A stretch of DNA of 64,000 bases from Flammeovirgaceae bacterium (GTDB lineage: Bacteria; Bacteroidota; Bacteroidia; Cytophagales; Cyclobacteriaceae). Under the pieces are notes generated by a model. That model was not told where the DNA came from and searched no databases. It was given only the letters and a program-made list of their open reading frames with translations. The position numbers were made by a program, and so were the translations under genes. Each line of letters opens with the position of its first letter. Positions within the stretch are counted from its first letter, which is position 1. The DNA lies in contig JAHEKQ010000009.1 in the NCBI GenBank assembly GCA_024638265.1, positions 1-64,000 of the forward strand, given 5' to 3'. Of this stretch, positions 8,547-17,643 are shown piece by piece.

Positions 8547-10016
8547 ATGCCGGCAGAAATACAGGCTATAAAGACAACACGGGAGCAGCAATTCCGTGAA
8601 TTCAGGGACAACACCCTGGGAGGAGGCAAGTATTGTCAAACCCGTTACGGGAAGTTCCCGGTTTTATACGCAGATTGGATTGCGGAAGGACGCCTTTACG
8701 GACCGATCGAACGAATTATTTCTGAAAAGTTGGGCACTTTTGTAGCAAACCCCCATTCGTATTCCAGCTATACGGGACAGAACATTTCAGGCGCATACAA
8801 TGAAGCCAGGAAAATTATTCGCCAGCACGTAAATGCATCTTCCGATGATATTCTTGTAACAACCGGCCATGGAATGACCGGGGCCCTGGAGCGACTCATC
8901 CAAATTCTTGATCAGAATTTTGATTTCAAGCATACAAAGCCCGCTGTATTTATTACTCACATGGAGCACCATTCCAATCATACTACATGGCAGCAGGCAG
9001 GAGCGGATATTTTTGTAATACCTCCGGATGAAAAGGGGTTGCCAGATATCAATTCATTGGACGAGATGCTTGAGTTGAATAAGGAGAGAACCTTGAAAAT
9101 AGGTTCGTTTACTGCTTGCAGCAACGTTACCGGTATTGTCACTCCGTACTATCAACTGGCTGAGGTTATGCACAAGCACGATGGGTTGTGCTTTGTCGAC
9201 TTTGCTGCTTCAGCTCCCTATGTGAACATGGATATGCATCCGTCTCACCCTGGTCAAAGTCTTGACGCACTGTTTTTTGCGCCTCACAAATTTCTCGGTG
9301 GACCGGGTTCCTGTGGCGTCCTGGTTTTCGACAGGGCCCTGCATTGCGGTGTACCCAGCGTTAGCGGAGGTGGAAATGTAAAATGGACACAACCGGGAGG
9401 AGGGTTTGGTTTTTCCAAGGATATAGAAATACAGGAGGACAGTGGAACACCTGCCTATATACAAACGATTCGCACAGCTCTGGCAATAAAGCTGAAGGAA
9501 AAAATGGGGGTATCCAACATCAGGCATCGCGAGGAAGAACTTCTGGGCCGTGCTGTTGATCGATTGAAACCGATCAAAGAAGTTGAATTGCTGGGATGTG
9601 AGGAAGATGGAATCGAAAAAATTGGAGTAATCAGTTTCAACCTGACAGGACTGCACTACAACCTGGTTGTACGTCTGCTAAATGACCGGTTTGGTATTCA
9701 GACGAGAGGTGGTTGGTCTTGTGCCAGCACCTATGGCCACTACCTGTTTAATCTGACCCAGGATGAATCGGATCAGCTGGTAAGCAGGATTGAATCAGGT
9801 GATTTTACCGGAAAACCTGGCTGGGTTCGTATATCACTGCATCCCACGATGACTGATCAGGAGTTGGATTATTGTCTAGATGCAATTGAGACCATTGTTG
9901 AAAAAGGTCAAGAATGGTCGGCCGAGTATGAATACAACACTTCTGACAATGAGTATTATCACATTGAAGAAGGCGCCGGGCAAATTCCAGACCAGAGGGA
10001 TCTTTTCAATATTTGA
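8547..10016 (+). CDS. Class V aminotransferase-fold PLP enzyme, cysteine desulfurase-like
   Basis: 489 residues, longer than a standard ~410-residue SufS. The PLP lysine is expected at Lys248 in FFAPHKFLGGPGSCG, and the preceding strand CFVDFAASAPYVNMD carries the PLP-contacting Asp. HMEHHSNHTTW is the usual His-rich substrate/cofactor motif of the family. A Cys at 392 in RGGWSCAS sits where cysteine desulfurases carry the persulfide cysteine. The enzyme may move sulfur or cleave an amino acid; the substrate is not known. The TGA overlaps a possible TTG of the next gene, so the two are probably co-translated. It has no signal peptide and is cytosolic. Confidence 0.85.
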   Translation: MPAEIQAIKTTREQQFREFRDNTLGGGKYCQTRYGKFPVLYADWIAEGRLYGPIERIISEKLGTFVANPHSYSSYTGQNISGAYNEARKIIRQHVNASSDDILVTTGHGMTGALERLIQILDQNFDFKHTKPAVFITHMEHHSNHTTWQQAGADIFVIPPDEKGLPDINSLDEMLELNKERTLKIGSFTACSNVTGIVTPYYQLAEVMHKHDGLCFVDFAASAPYVNMDMHPSHPGQSLDALFFAPHKFLGGPGSCGVLVFDRALHCGVPSVSGGGNVKWTQPGGGFGFSKDIEIQEDSGTPAYIQTIRTALAIKLKEKMGVSNIRHREEELLGRAVDRLKPIKEVELLGCEEDGIEKIGVISFNLTGLHYNLVVRLLNDRFGIQTRGGWSCASTYGHYLFNLTQDESDQLVSRIESGDFTGKPGWVRISLHPTMTDQELDYCLDAIETIVEKGQEWSAEYEYNTSDNEYYHIEEGAGQIPDQRDLFNI

Positions 10017-10027
10017 GGCAATTCTCC

Positions 10028-10447
10028 ATGCCAGTTGTGCAAAAAAACCTTCAGCTTAATGAATTCCCAAGGGGCTTTCATATAATCACTTCAAGGGTAG
10101 AAGAAGCAATCCCCGAAATCCGTGAAGTCGTTACCGGTTTACTACACGTATTTATTCAACATACTTCAGCGAGCCTTTCCATTAATGAAAATGCCGACCC
10201 GGATGTCAGGCGGGATATGGAGTCTTTTTACAACCAGAATATTCCCGAAAACAGTCCGTACTTTATCCATACACTTGAAGGGCCGGATGATATGCCGGCC
10301 CACATTAAGTCTTCCATTTTGGGAAGCTCTGTTACCATTCCTGTAAAAAATGGGCGATTAGCACTGGGTACCTGGCAGGGAATTTACTTGGGAGAACACC
10401 GGGACCGGGGTAGACCGAGAAAACTCATTTTAACACTTTGGTTCTGA
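10028..10447 (+). CDS. YjbQ family protein (UPF0047, secondary thiamine-phosphate synthase-like)
   Basis: 139 residues from ATG 10028; a TTG at 10013 would add five residues and overlap the preceding stop, but the ATG gives the usual YjbQ N-terminus. Conserved blocks are visible: RGFHIIT, FIQHTSASLSINENADPDVRRDME and LALGTWQGIYLGEHRDRGRPRK. YjbQ members have weak thiamine-phosphate synthase activity, but their true role is unclear. It follows the class V aminotransferase at 11 bp. The stop is the TGA half of TGATCA, whose other half is the stop of the convergent SDR gene. Confidence 0.9.
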   Translation: MPVVQKNLQLNEFPRGFHIITSRVEEAIPEIREVVTGLLHVFIQHTSASLSINENADPDVRRDMESFYNQNIPENSPYFIHTLEGPDDMPAHIKSSILGSSVTIPVKNGRLALGTWQGIYLGEHRDRGRPRKLILTLWF

Positions 10448-11134
10448 TCACCAATCGATAACCTGCTTATCCCGCAGAAATTTACCGGTGGGAATGTTTT
10501 CTTCCACCGACAACCAGACCACGGTTTCAGCCCCTTTTTGAACCTCCCGACTGGCACTGGCTCCTCCCATATCCGTTTTCACCCACCCCGGGCATACAGC
10601 ATTTATTGAAATGCTGCCGGCCAGTTCATTAGACAAAAGGAGGGTAAGGGCATTCAAGGCTGTTTTGGAGATCCTGTATGGCGCATGGCCTCCTGTAAGG
10701 TCGCCCCAGGCTCCCATGCCGCTGCTGATATTGATAATCCGGGCATCTTTACTCTTTTTCAAGGCGGAATGGAAAAAATGAATCATGGCCCATGCACCCA
10801 GAAAGTTAACATCCATAACGGAGCGAATATCCGACACTGACGAACTTACTGCTGACTGATTTCCATTCAAAACTCCTGAATTATTTACTAATACATCGAG
10901 ATGCCCCATTTCTTCTTCGAGTTGCTCAGAGAGCACCCGGATGGCATCGACATCCGTGACATCCAGTTTTTTTACAATCACCTCCCCCTCCATCCCGGTG
11001 GCTGCTTTTTCTCCCTTCATCAGGTTACGGCTACATAAAATAACCCGGTGTCCCATTGCGGCCAGTTGCCTGCATATCTCCTTCCCTATTCCCCGGTTTC
11101 CACCCGTGACCAGTATGTTCTTTTTGTCATTCAT
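10448..11134 (-). CDS. Short-chain dehydrogenase/reductase (SDR)
   Basis: 228 residues from the ATG at 11134; a GTG at 11158 is in frame but lengthens the protein beyond the usual SDR start. NAD(P)-binding TGGNRGIG lies at residues 10-17, NNSG at ~84-87, catalytic Ser138/139 in NISSG, and Tyr153-x-x-x-Lys157 in YRISK. The Arg near the glycine motif (LCSRN) favours NADP. This is a classical SDR like carbonyl reductases; the substrate cannot be told. It converges on yjbQ with abutting stops and diverges from the TonB receptor gene. Confidence 0.88.
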   Translation of the reverse strand: MNDKKNILVTGGNRGIGKEICRQLAAMGHRVILCSRNLMKGEKAATGMEGEVIVKKLDVTDVDAIRVLSEQLEEEMGHLDVLVNNSGVLNGNQSAVSSSVSDIRSVMDVNFLGAWAMIHFFHSALKKSKDARIINISSGMGAWGDLTGGHAPYRISKTALNALTLLLSNELAGSISINAVCPGWVKTDMGGASASREVQKGAETVVWLSVEENIPTGKFLRDKQVIDW

Positions 11135-11232
11135 TGATCTTTTTTTCTGTTGTACCACAAATTGGTTGCATATGTCAGTTCAGATTGTAATTTTTGTGGG
11201 CTTTTTTGGACCGTTACATTGAGGTTCCAATA

Positions 11233-13644
11233 ATGAAAATTAGTTACCCAATTCAAAGCCATCAAGGAATCATCACATTCCTGTTACTGCTGTTCTGCTT
11301 GGTTGCATACGGACAGAGAACCTATGTAGTAGGTGATGACGACCCAACTTCGGGTGGCAGCGAAGTTACGATCATAATTCTTGAACAGGATAACGGGGAG
11401 CCTATCCCCGGAACCACGGTGTATATCGAAAGCCTTGAATTCGGGGCAATTGCAGATGTTGATGGAAAAGTGGTACTAAACCTCGCTAACAAAGAATACC
11501 TTGTCAGGATAGATAATGTGGGGTTCGAAAGCATTCCCCTGATCATGGATGTGAAAGGGAACGGCAGCCTTATTGTCAGAATGCGACCATCCGTACGTGA
11601 ATTATCAGAAGTTGTGATCGAGGCCGAGCCTGACGCCAACGTCAAAAGTACCGATATCGGAAAAAACACTTTAACCATTGAAGCAATAGAGGGGCTTCCT
11701 CAATTTGTAGGGGAAGTTGATATCCTGAAATCCATTGTTCTACTACCCGGCATCAGTACAGTCGGCGAAGCTTCTGCCGGATTTAATGTTCGTGGCGGTG
11801 GTTTTGACCAGAACCTGATTCTACTAGGGGGTGCTCCCCTTTACAACCCATCGCACCTCTTTGGATTCTTCTCGGCTTTCAATAGTGATTTTATTGATGA
11901 AGTGAATGTCTTCAAAGGGGGAATACCTGCGAAATATGGCGGTAGGTCAAGTTCCATCCTGGACCTCACCTACAAGACCGGCAATTTTTCGCAGTGGGAC
12001 GGAAAACTCACTGCCGGATTGATCTCCACCAAACTCAAGGCCGAGGGCCCCATTATCAAAGACAAACTCTCGGTGTTACTAGGGGGGCGACTGTCTTATT
12101 CCAACTGGATTTTGAATGCAGTAAATAGCCCTGAGGTTAGCAATAGTTCTGCCGATTTTTATGACATCAACGGCATTGTAGACTATCGAATTAACGACAG
12201 AAACTTTATAAAGTACAGCTTTTATCGTAGCGAGGATGATTTTGCCCTATTAAGCGATACAACCTTTAACTGGGCCAATCAGCAACACGTGCTCAGCTAT
12301 TCGGGCCAGGTGACTGAAGACTTGTTCATAAAGCTATCCGGAGTCTCGAGCGAATACCAGTACAGTATTAAAAGTGAATTTGATCTTACGGCTTTTGATC
12401 TTACAGCTAAAATCCAGGACAGATCAGCAAAGGCTGAGGCCAACCTGGACCTGGGAGAGGATAATGACCTGATCTTCGGAGCGGAGGCTAGAGAATACCG
12501 GATTAGTCCGGGGACGCTTAAACCCGGACAGGATACGGGCATCAACCCGGTTGACCTCGACACGGAGCACGGGATAGAGTATGGTTTCTTCGCCCAACAC
12601 GACATCAGTCTGAACAGCAGGATTGCCATTTCTTATGGACTCCGATATAGCAAGTTCAACTTCCTGGGGCCCAATACAGTCTTTGAATACGAAAATAATC
12701 TACCACTTTCCGAGGAGACCGTGGTTTCACAAACGGAATTTGCGGATAATGAAGTAATCAATTCCTATGATGGCATTGAACCCCGCCTCGGTTTAAGATT
12801 CACCATTAATCCCAACACCTCCATTAAAGTCGGGTTTAACAGGATGAATCAGTACATACATCTCATATCCAATACCACGACCATTGCCCCCACCGATACA
12901 TGGAAGCTGAGTGATCCTTTCGTAAAACCCCAAAGGGCAACCCAATACTCTGCCGGATTTTTCAAAAATTTCCTGAATAACCAGGTAGAAACTTCCATAG
13001 AGGCATTCTACAAAGACATGGATAATGTCATTGAATACAAGGATGGGGCTGTATTGCTATTAAATAATAATCCCGAAACGGAACTCCTCAATGGTATCGG
13101 GCATGCTTATGGATTGGAAATATATGCCAAAAGAAAATCTGGGCGATTGACCGGCTGGGTTAGCTACACATTCAGCAGAAGTTTGCGACAGGTTAATGGT
13201 CCATTTCCAGAGGAGCGAATCAATAATGGTGAAGTTTTCCCCTCCAATTTTGACAAGCCACACGACCTCACTGCCACTATGGAATACAAGCTTGGACCGT
13301 ACACCAAGTTATCCTCCGTTTTCACATATTCTATCGGAAGGCCCGTGACATATCCTTCAGCCAAGTTCCGTTACTTCGGTGAAGATATTTCATATTATAA
13401 TTCGCGGAACCAAAACAGGGCTCCGGTTTACAGCCGCCTGGATGCATCACTCAATTTCCAGCTGAGGGGAAGCAGGAATATTACACGTGGCGAACTTATT
13501 TTCTCCGTCTATAATATTCTTGGGCGCAAAAATGCGTTTTCAGTATTTTTTGATGATCTGCCGGGTGTCCCTCCCCAGGCTTATAAGCTATCTATTGTAG
13601 GGGTTCCGTTCCCATCACTCAGTTACAGTTTTGATTTGTTCTAA
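11233..13644 (+). CDS. TonB-dependent outer-membrane receptor with carboxypeptidase-like regulatory domain
   Basis: 803 residues from ATG 11233, chosen because a clean signal peptide follows (FLLLLFCLVAYGQ); an in-frame GTG/TTG-type extension to 11194 would place it internally. Residues ~40-120 form a CarboxypepD_reg-like domain (IPGTTVYIESLEFGAIADVDGK). The plug domain follows with VLLPGISTVGEASAGFNVRGG and AKYGGRSSSILDLTYK. The remainder is a 22-strand-type barrel with alternating aromatic residues, ending in VPFPSLSYSFDLF, a typical C-terminal barrel strand. No SusD partner is present; instead two lipoprotein genes follow with a 1-bp overlap. It imports or binds a ligand at the cell surface using TonB energy; the ligand is unknown. 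Confidence 0.94.
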   Translation: MKISYPIQSHQGIITFLLLLFCLVAYGQRTYVVGDDDPTSGGSEVTIIILEQDNGEPIPGTTVYIESLEFGAIADVDGKVVLNLANKEYLVRIDNVGFESIPLIMDVKGNGSLIVRMRPSVRELSEVVIEAEPDANVKSTDIGKNTLTIEAIEGLPQFVGEVDILKSIVLLPGISTVGEASAGFNVRGGGFDQNLILLGGAPLYNPSHLFGFFSAFNSDFIDEVNVFKGGIPAKYGGRSSSILDLTYKTGNFSQWDGKLTAGLISTKLKAEGPIIKDKLSVLLGGRLSYSNWILNAVNSPEVSNSSADFYDINGIVDYRINDRNFIKYSFYRSEDDFALLSDTTFNWANQQHVLSYSGQVTEDLFIKLSGVSSEYQYSIKSEFDLTAFDLTAKIQDRSAKAEANLDLGEDNDLIFGAEAREYRISPGTLKPGQDTGINPVDLDTEHGIEYGFFAQHDISLNSRIAISYGLRYSKFNFLGPNTVFEYENNLPLSEETVVSQTEFADNEVINSYDGIEPRLGLRFTINPNTSIKVGFNRMNQYIHLISNTTTIAPTDTWKLSDPFVKPQRATQYSAGFFKNFLNNQVETSIEAFYKDMDNVIEYKDGAVLLLNNNPETELLNGIGHAYGLEIYAKRKSGRLTGWVSYTFSRSLRQVNGPFPEERINNGEVFPSNFDKPHDLTATMEYKLGPYTKLSSVFTYSIGRPVTYPSAKFRYFGEDISYYNSRNQNRAPVYSRLDASLNFQLRGSRNITRGELIFSVYNILGRKNAFSVFFDDLPGVPPQAYKLSIVGVPFPSLSYSFDLF

Positions 13645-15128
13645 TGGGAGAAAGGATCCGCCATATCATTCATATTCTGAGTAAGTCGGCCTTTACTTTG
13701 GGACTCATAGTTCTTATTCCATTGGCGGCATGCAACGAAGAACTAGATGATGAAGTAGCGGTTCTCTCGGAAAGGGTATTACTCGTTGGCTCAGATAATG
13801 TTCGGTTAGCCGGCAGAATCCTGGCCACTAAATCCCTTGCCCTGGACGACCACGGCTTCGAGATTTCAACGGATGAAAATTTTTCTAACCCTGTGGTAAT
13901 TACCTTAGGTGAAGCTACTACCAATGGGGGCTTTCTTGGAGAAGTAACGGGATTACCCGCCAACACGGATCTGTACTGGAGGTCATATATGATATATAAC
14001 GGAGAAACCATTTTTGGAGATCCGAAAACCGTTGCAACCAAATTTGCGTCACTGAACGAATTCTATCCTGCGATTGTACAAGAGGCTGATTTTGTAACTA
14101 TACGAGGCGCTAATTTCCCAACAGAACTAGAAGTATTCTTTGGCGATCAGGCAGCAGAAATATTAAAGCAGTCAGATTTTGAGATCAGGGTCAGGGTACC
14201 TGCACCTACCACGGCATTCCAGGTGCCCCTTTCAGTGGTAACCGCCGATCAGACCCTGGTGTTCAATAATAATTTCGAATACGTAATTGGGTCATGGATC
14301 AATATCGGCCCCTACCCGGAAGCTAGAAAATTAAAAACAAGTGTTGCTGTAGTAAGCGATAACGAGGTAGCTTTTGGATTGGGGCTGATACCCAATTTTT
14401 GGTATGCGGATATTTCCGGAACGGGTTGGTCATCTCTGGCGTATCCGGATGATACACCAAGGGGTGCTTTCAGTGCCGGTCCGTATTTTGGGGGTGGTAG
14501 TACCGCCGATCCGCTATTCCCCGGTGCATTCCCTGAAGTTTCCCAGAGATTCTGGCAATTTGACAACGGAGCATTGATTGAACTTGCCTCCACTCCTTTC
14601 CAGATCTTTGATGCCGGAGCTGTGAAATCAGGGGATTATATTTATGTTTTTGGAGGAACCAAGGTCAATGTACAACCTAATGAGGAGGTGTACCGTTACT
14701 CAATTTTGAATGATACTTGGGAATTCGTAACCGACCTACCCGACATTGAAATCTCGGGCAAGAACCCCACATTTAGCAATGGATCTTTTATTTACATTAT
14801 AGACCTGAGTGGTAGGCTTTGGCAGCTTGAGACGAACACTACAACCTGGCAAATTGTGGGACAGCATCCCGAAGGCGCTTTTGACTTTGGAAATGCCATC
14901 TCAGTGAATGGCGGGGCCTATGTTTGTTTTGCGGATGGTCGAAGAACCCTATATTTCTACGATATTGCCAGTAACACCTGGACATCAAAGATCAATCCAC
15001 CGCTAACCAGGGAGACCCGTGCCTATGCCATCTGGGAAAACGGTGATGAAATTTACTTTCTATTAAATTCCGCGACACAACAGAATAACGGCATCGATGT
15101 ATGGGCATTTGATCCGGACGATTTTTAG
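13644..15128 (+). CDS. Lipoprotein with IPT/TIG domain and kelch-type beta-propeller
   Basis: 494 residues. The signal peptide ends at a lipobox PLAAC, and the mature start CNEELDDE is strongly acidic, which in Bacteroidota fits surface export (inference). Residues ~40-130 form a fibronectin-like domain (HGFEISTDENFS). Residues ~140-215 form an IPT/TIG domain (DFVTIRGANFPTE...VFFGDQ). The C-terminal ~270 residues have kelch-type repeats (DYIYVFGGTKVN...YSILNDTWEFVTDLP; FADGRRTLYFYDIASNTW). It overlaps the receptor stop by one base, so the proteins are probably made together. A role as surface lid or ligand-binding partner of the receptor is inference. Confidence 0.86.
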   Translation: MGERIRHIIHILSKSAFTLGLIVLIPLAACNEELDDEVAVLSERVLLVGSDNVRLAGRILATKSLALDDHGFEISTDENFSNPVVITLGEATTNGGFLGEVTGLPANTDLYWRSYMIYNGETIFGDPKTVATKFASLNEFYPAIVQEADFVTIRGANFPTELEVFFGDQAAEILKQSDFEIRVRVPAPTTAFQVPLSVVTADQTLVFNNNFEYVIGSWINIGPYPEARKLKTSVAVVSDNEVAFGLGLIPNFWYADISGTGWSSLAYPDDTPRGAFSAGPYFGGGSTADPLFPGAFPEVSQRFWQFDNGALIELASTPFQIFDAGAVKSGDYIYVFGGTKVNVQPNEEVYRYSILNDTWEFVTDLPDIEISGKNPTFSNGSFIYIIDLSGRLWQLETNTTTWQIVGQHPEGAFDFGNAISVNGGAYVCFADGRRTLYFYDIASNTWTSKINPPLTRETRAYAIWENGDEIYFLLNSATQQNNGIDVWAFDPDDF

Positions 15129-15129
15129 T

Positions 15130-16179
15130 ATGAACAGACTGAATCACATACTGTTATTTTTCATTATTGCTGCGGCAATGTCTTGTGTGGACCCGTTGAA
15201 TGTGAATATTGACCGGGATGAGCGAATACTTGTAATCGAGGGGCATGTAACCACTGAACCAAAAGTCCACACCATATCAATAACACGCAGTGCAAAATAT
15301 GGGACTATCTTCGAAGGGGTCATCCGGAATGTAGTGAGTGCCCAGGTAATACTTCGGGACGAAAACGGGGTAGTCACCGAATTCGAGGAGAGCTCCAGTG
15401 GTCGCTATTCATCCCCACCTGACTTCAGTGTTGAGGTGGGAAAGACTTATACCCTGGAAATCATTTTGAATACGGGTGACAGGTATATGACCTTTCCCGA
15501 AACGGTGCCTCCGGTTCCTGAGATTGATTCCATCATTCCGGTTTTCCGGAAAATTCCTACGGGAATCGAATCGGTTTTCACCACCGGCCTGGAGATTTAC
15601 TCACAATATGAAGATCCACCTGACGAGAAAAATTATTACTGGTGGGAAATGGGCGGAACCTATTATTTGAAAACGTACCCCGAAGATTTTGTAGCCAGGC
15701 CTCCATTCGGACCACCAACACCAGCTCCTAAGGATTGCTGTGGAGAATGCTGGATCAGGGAGGGAAATATTGATACACGCGTAAGGATAGCCAATGATTT
15801 CCTCACTGACGGTCGCACATCCACCGAACTGGCCGGCTTCCTGGAAGATGACGGCAGAAGGTTCAATGAGAAATACTTGCTCAGATTGAAGCAGTTCTCG
15901 CAGACGAGGGAAGCCCATCAGTTCTTCAAACTCATTAAGGACCAACTGGAGATAGATGGCGATATATTCGACGCTCCTCCCGGGCAAGTGAGAGGAAATT
16001 TCTACAAAGTCGATGATTATGACCAGGAGGTCTTAGGATACTTCTGGCTGGGGGATGTAAAAACGGACTCCATATTCATAAGCAATGAGGTATTGGTCGA
16101 GCCCCAGGCATTGGAGAGAATAGCAGATGACTGCAGGCTTGAATCAAACAGTACCACGGTGCGCCCCCTCTACTGGTAA
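15130..16179 (+). CDS. DUF4249 lipoprotein
   Basis: 349 residues from ATG 15130, one base after the previous stop codon. The signal peptide ends in AAMSC. The N-terminal LVIEGHVTTEPKVHTISITRS and GRYSSPPDFSVEVGKTYTLEI are the hallmark of DUF4249 proteins, which have an N-terminal Ig-like domain. A Cys-rich CCGECW motif sits near residues 200-205, with a further Cys close to the C-terminus; these may form disulphides in the periplasm or at the surface. DUF4249 genes are often found after TonB receptors of this class in Bacteroidota, but the function is undescribed. The 3' end overlaps the convergent methyltransferase gene by 10 bp. Confidence 0.9.
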   Translation: MNRLNHILLFFIIAAAMSCVDPLNVNIDRDERILVIEGHVTTEPKVHTISITRSAKYGTIFEGVIRNVVSAQVILRDENGVVTEFEESSSGRYSSPPDFSVEVGKTYTLEIILNTGDRYMTFPETVPPVPEIDSIIPVFRKIPTGIESVFTTGLEIYSQYEDPPDEKNYYWWEMGGTYYLKTYPEDFVARPPFGPPTPAPKDCCGECWIREGNIDTRVRIANDFLTDGRTSTELAGFLEDDGRRFNEKYLLRLKQFSQTREAHQFFKLIKDQLEIDGDIFDAPPGQVRGNFYKVDDYDQEVLGYFWLGDVKTDSIFISNEVLVEPQALERIADDCRLESNSTTVRPLYW

Positions 16180-16709
16180 TCGGGAATTAATGATTTCCCG
16201 AAAACCCACAGGCACATACCTGCAGCCACCGACACATTAAGGGAATGTTTGCTGCCGAATTGCTTGATCTCAATGCTATAGTCACATTTCCTGATTATTT
16301 CTTCACTTACCCCGTCCACTTCATTCCCAAAGACTAAGAGATAGCGGTCGCCTGGTTTGGGCTTGTAACTCGCTAAATCTATACTTTCATCAGTCTGCTC
16401 AATAACCAGTACGGTATAGCCTTCCTGCCGGCATTGATTAATGGCATCAAGCGGATTCTTCAGGTATTCCCATGCTACGGTATCTTCCGCTCCCAGCGCA
16501 GTCTTCCGGATTTGTGGATGGGGTGGAGTAGCTGTAATTCCACTGAGATATATCTTTTCGACTAAATAGGCATCTGAACTGCGGAAGACTGATCCTACAT
16601 TGTGCATACTCCTCACGTTGTCCATCAAGACACGCAAGGGTATTTTGGGATGTTTCTTAAAATCAGCAGGACTGATTCGTCCCAGCTCTTCAAGCTTGAG
16701 TTTCCGCAT
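16170..16709 (-). CDS. SPOUT family RNA 2'-O-ribose methyltransferase (TrmH/SpoU type)
   Basis: 179 residues. All three knot motifs are present: motif 1 LMDNVRSMHNVGSVFRSSDA, motif 2 LLVFGNEVDGVSEEII, and motif 3 HSLNVSVAAGMCLW. It lacks an N-terminal extension, so it is a compact SpoU protein that methylates the ribose of a tRNA or rRNA nucleotide with SAM; which nucleotide cannot be told. Convergent with, and overlapping by 10 bp, the DUF4249 gene. Confidence 0.9.
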   Translation of the reverse strand: MRKLKLEELGRISPADFKKHPKIPLRVLMDNVRSMHNVGSVFRSSDAYLVEKIYLSGITATPPHPQIRKTALGAEDTVAWEYLKNPLDAINQCRQEGYTVLVIEQTDESIDLASYKPKPGDRYLLVFGNEVDGVSEEIIRKCDYSIEIKQFGSKHSLNVSVAAGMCLWVFGKSLIPDYQ

Positions 16710-16731
16710 TCACAAAAATATACATTGGGAA

Positions 16732-17505
16732 TTAATTATCTGTAACTACAAAATCAACCAACTCCCAAAGTTCAGCCTTATATGAGGTCCGCGCATCGCT
16801 GGTATTGCGCATCATGGATTCAAGGTCCTTGCCCTTATGTACAATTTCGAATGTTTCACTGTAGTTGTACGAATCAATGTCCTTGTATTCATAGAACTCA
16901 TTCATGGTGATATAATTATAGTCAGAATGAGTATAAAACCAGAGATTCCACAGACTCCAATTGGCCATTTTATTATCGCGTTGCAGAGATTCATGGATTG
17001 GTTTCCAAACGTACTTTTCAATTTCGACGTAATTATTCTCCTGACCGGGATTGACCTTGATGAAGTTAAGGTAGATATACTTTGCTGGATCCTGGTAATT
17101 GTATTCCAATCCGTCAGCCTGCACAAAGACCTCCGACCTAACAAGATCCCTCACCTCTTCTGTGTATACAAAAAAACTATCCTGATCCATGGTGCCCAGA
17201 GCGTTATCAAATATGCCTTCGAAAAACAGGTTTTCGGAATCGTCAAATGTTTTGTAGTAAGTAATGGTGGCATATTGGTATGGGCTTTCGGTTCCGGTGT
17301 ACCTGATGTTATATAAATACCACCCGGTGATCAGTCCCACCTTTACCCTTTCCTGGTGAACTTTTTTCCAGGTTTTCTCCAGTTCCAGGTATTCGTCTGA
17401 ACTGTTTGGATCTACATACATGTAATCGATAATCGCAATTTGTGAGGTGGCCGGTATCGTCTGAAGCGATAAAATGACGACCAGGATTGGGAAGAGAGTT
17501 TTCAT
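16732..17505 (-). CDS. Exported protein with two tandem dimeric alpha-beta barrel-like (NIPSNAP-like) repeats
   Basis: 257 residues with a signal peptide ending around PATSQ. The protein seems to consist of two similar halves: MYVDPNSSDEYLELEKTWKK...TGWYLYNIRY (about residues 29-68) and IKVNPGQENNYVEIEKYVWK...NWSLWNLWFY (about residues 149-190). Both halves show the pattern of a strand, a helix starting with an acidic YxExEK, and a Trp-rich strand, as in ABM/NIPSNAP-like dimeric barrels. This suggests an internal duplication giving a one-chain barrel pair. No catalytic residues were recognised. It follows the SPOUT gene region on the same strand and is divergent from mutS. Annotated as hypothetical; the domain assignment is moderately supported. 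Confidence 0.7.
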   Translation of the reverse strand: MKTLFPILVVILSLQTIPATSQIAIIDYMYVDPNSSDEYLELEKTWKKVHQERVKVGLITGWYLYNIRYTGTESPYQYATITYYKTFDDSENLFFEGIFDNALGTMDQDSFFVYTEEVRDLVRSEVFVQADGLEYNYQDPAKYIYLNFIKVNPGQENNYVEIEKYVWKPIHESLQRDNKMANWSLWNLWFYTHSDYNYITMNEFYEYKDIDSYNYSETFEIVHKGKDLESMMRNTSDARTSYKAELWELVDFVVTDN

Positions 17506-17643
17506 AATAAAGCCTTTTGATAAAAAATAGTCAAATTCGATTCTAATTTCAAGCGGGCAGTAACAATTAGTTTCCCGAAAAATGAGTGAAAACCATCATT
17601 TAAACCTGTTGATTTCACTGGTAAAAAGCCTGATCTTTGGGTG

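Noticed and set aside
9210-9656. Minus-strand ORF of 148 codons opposite the class V aminotransferase gene
   Set aside because: Fully inside a well-supported gene and without a recognisable domain.
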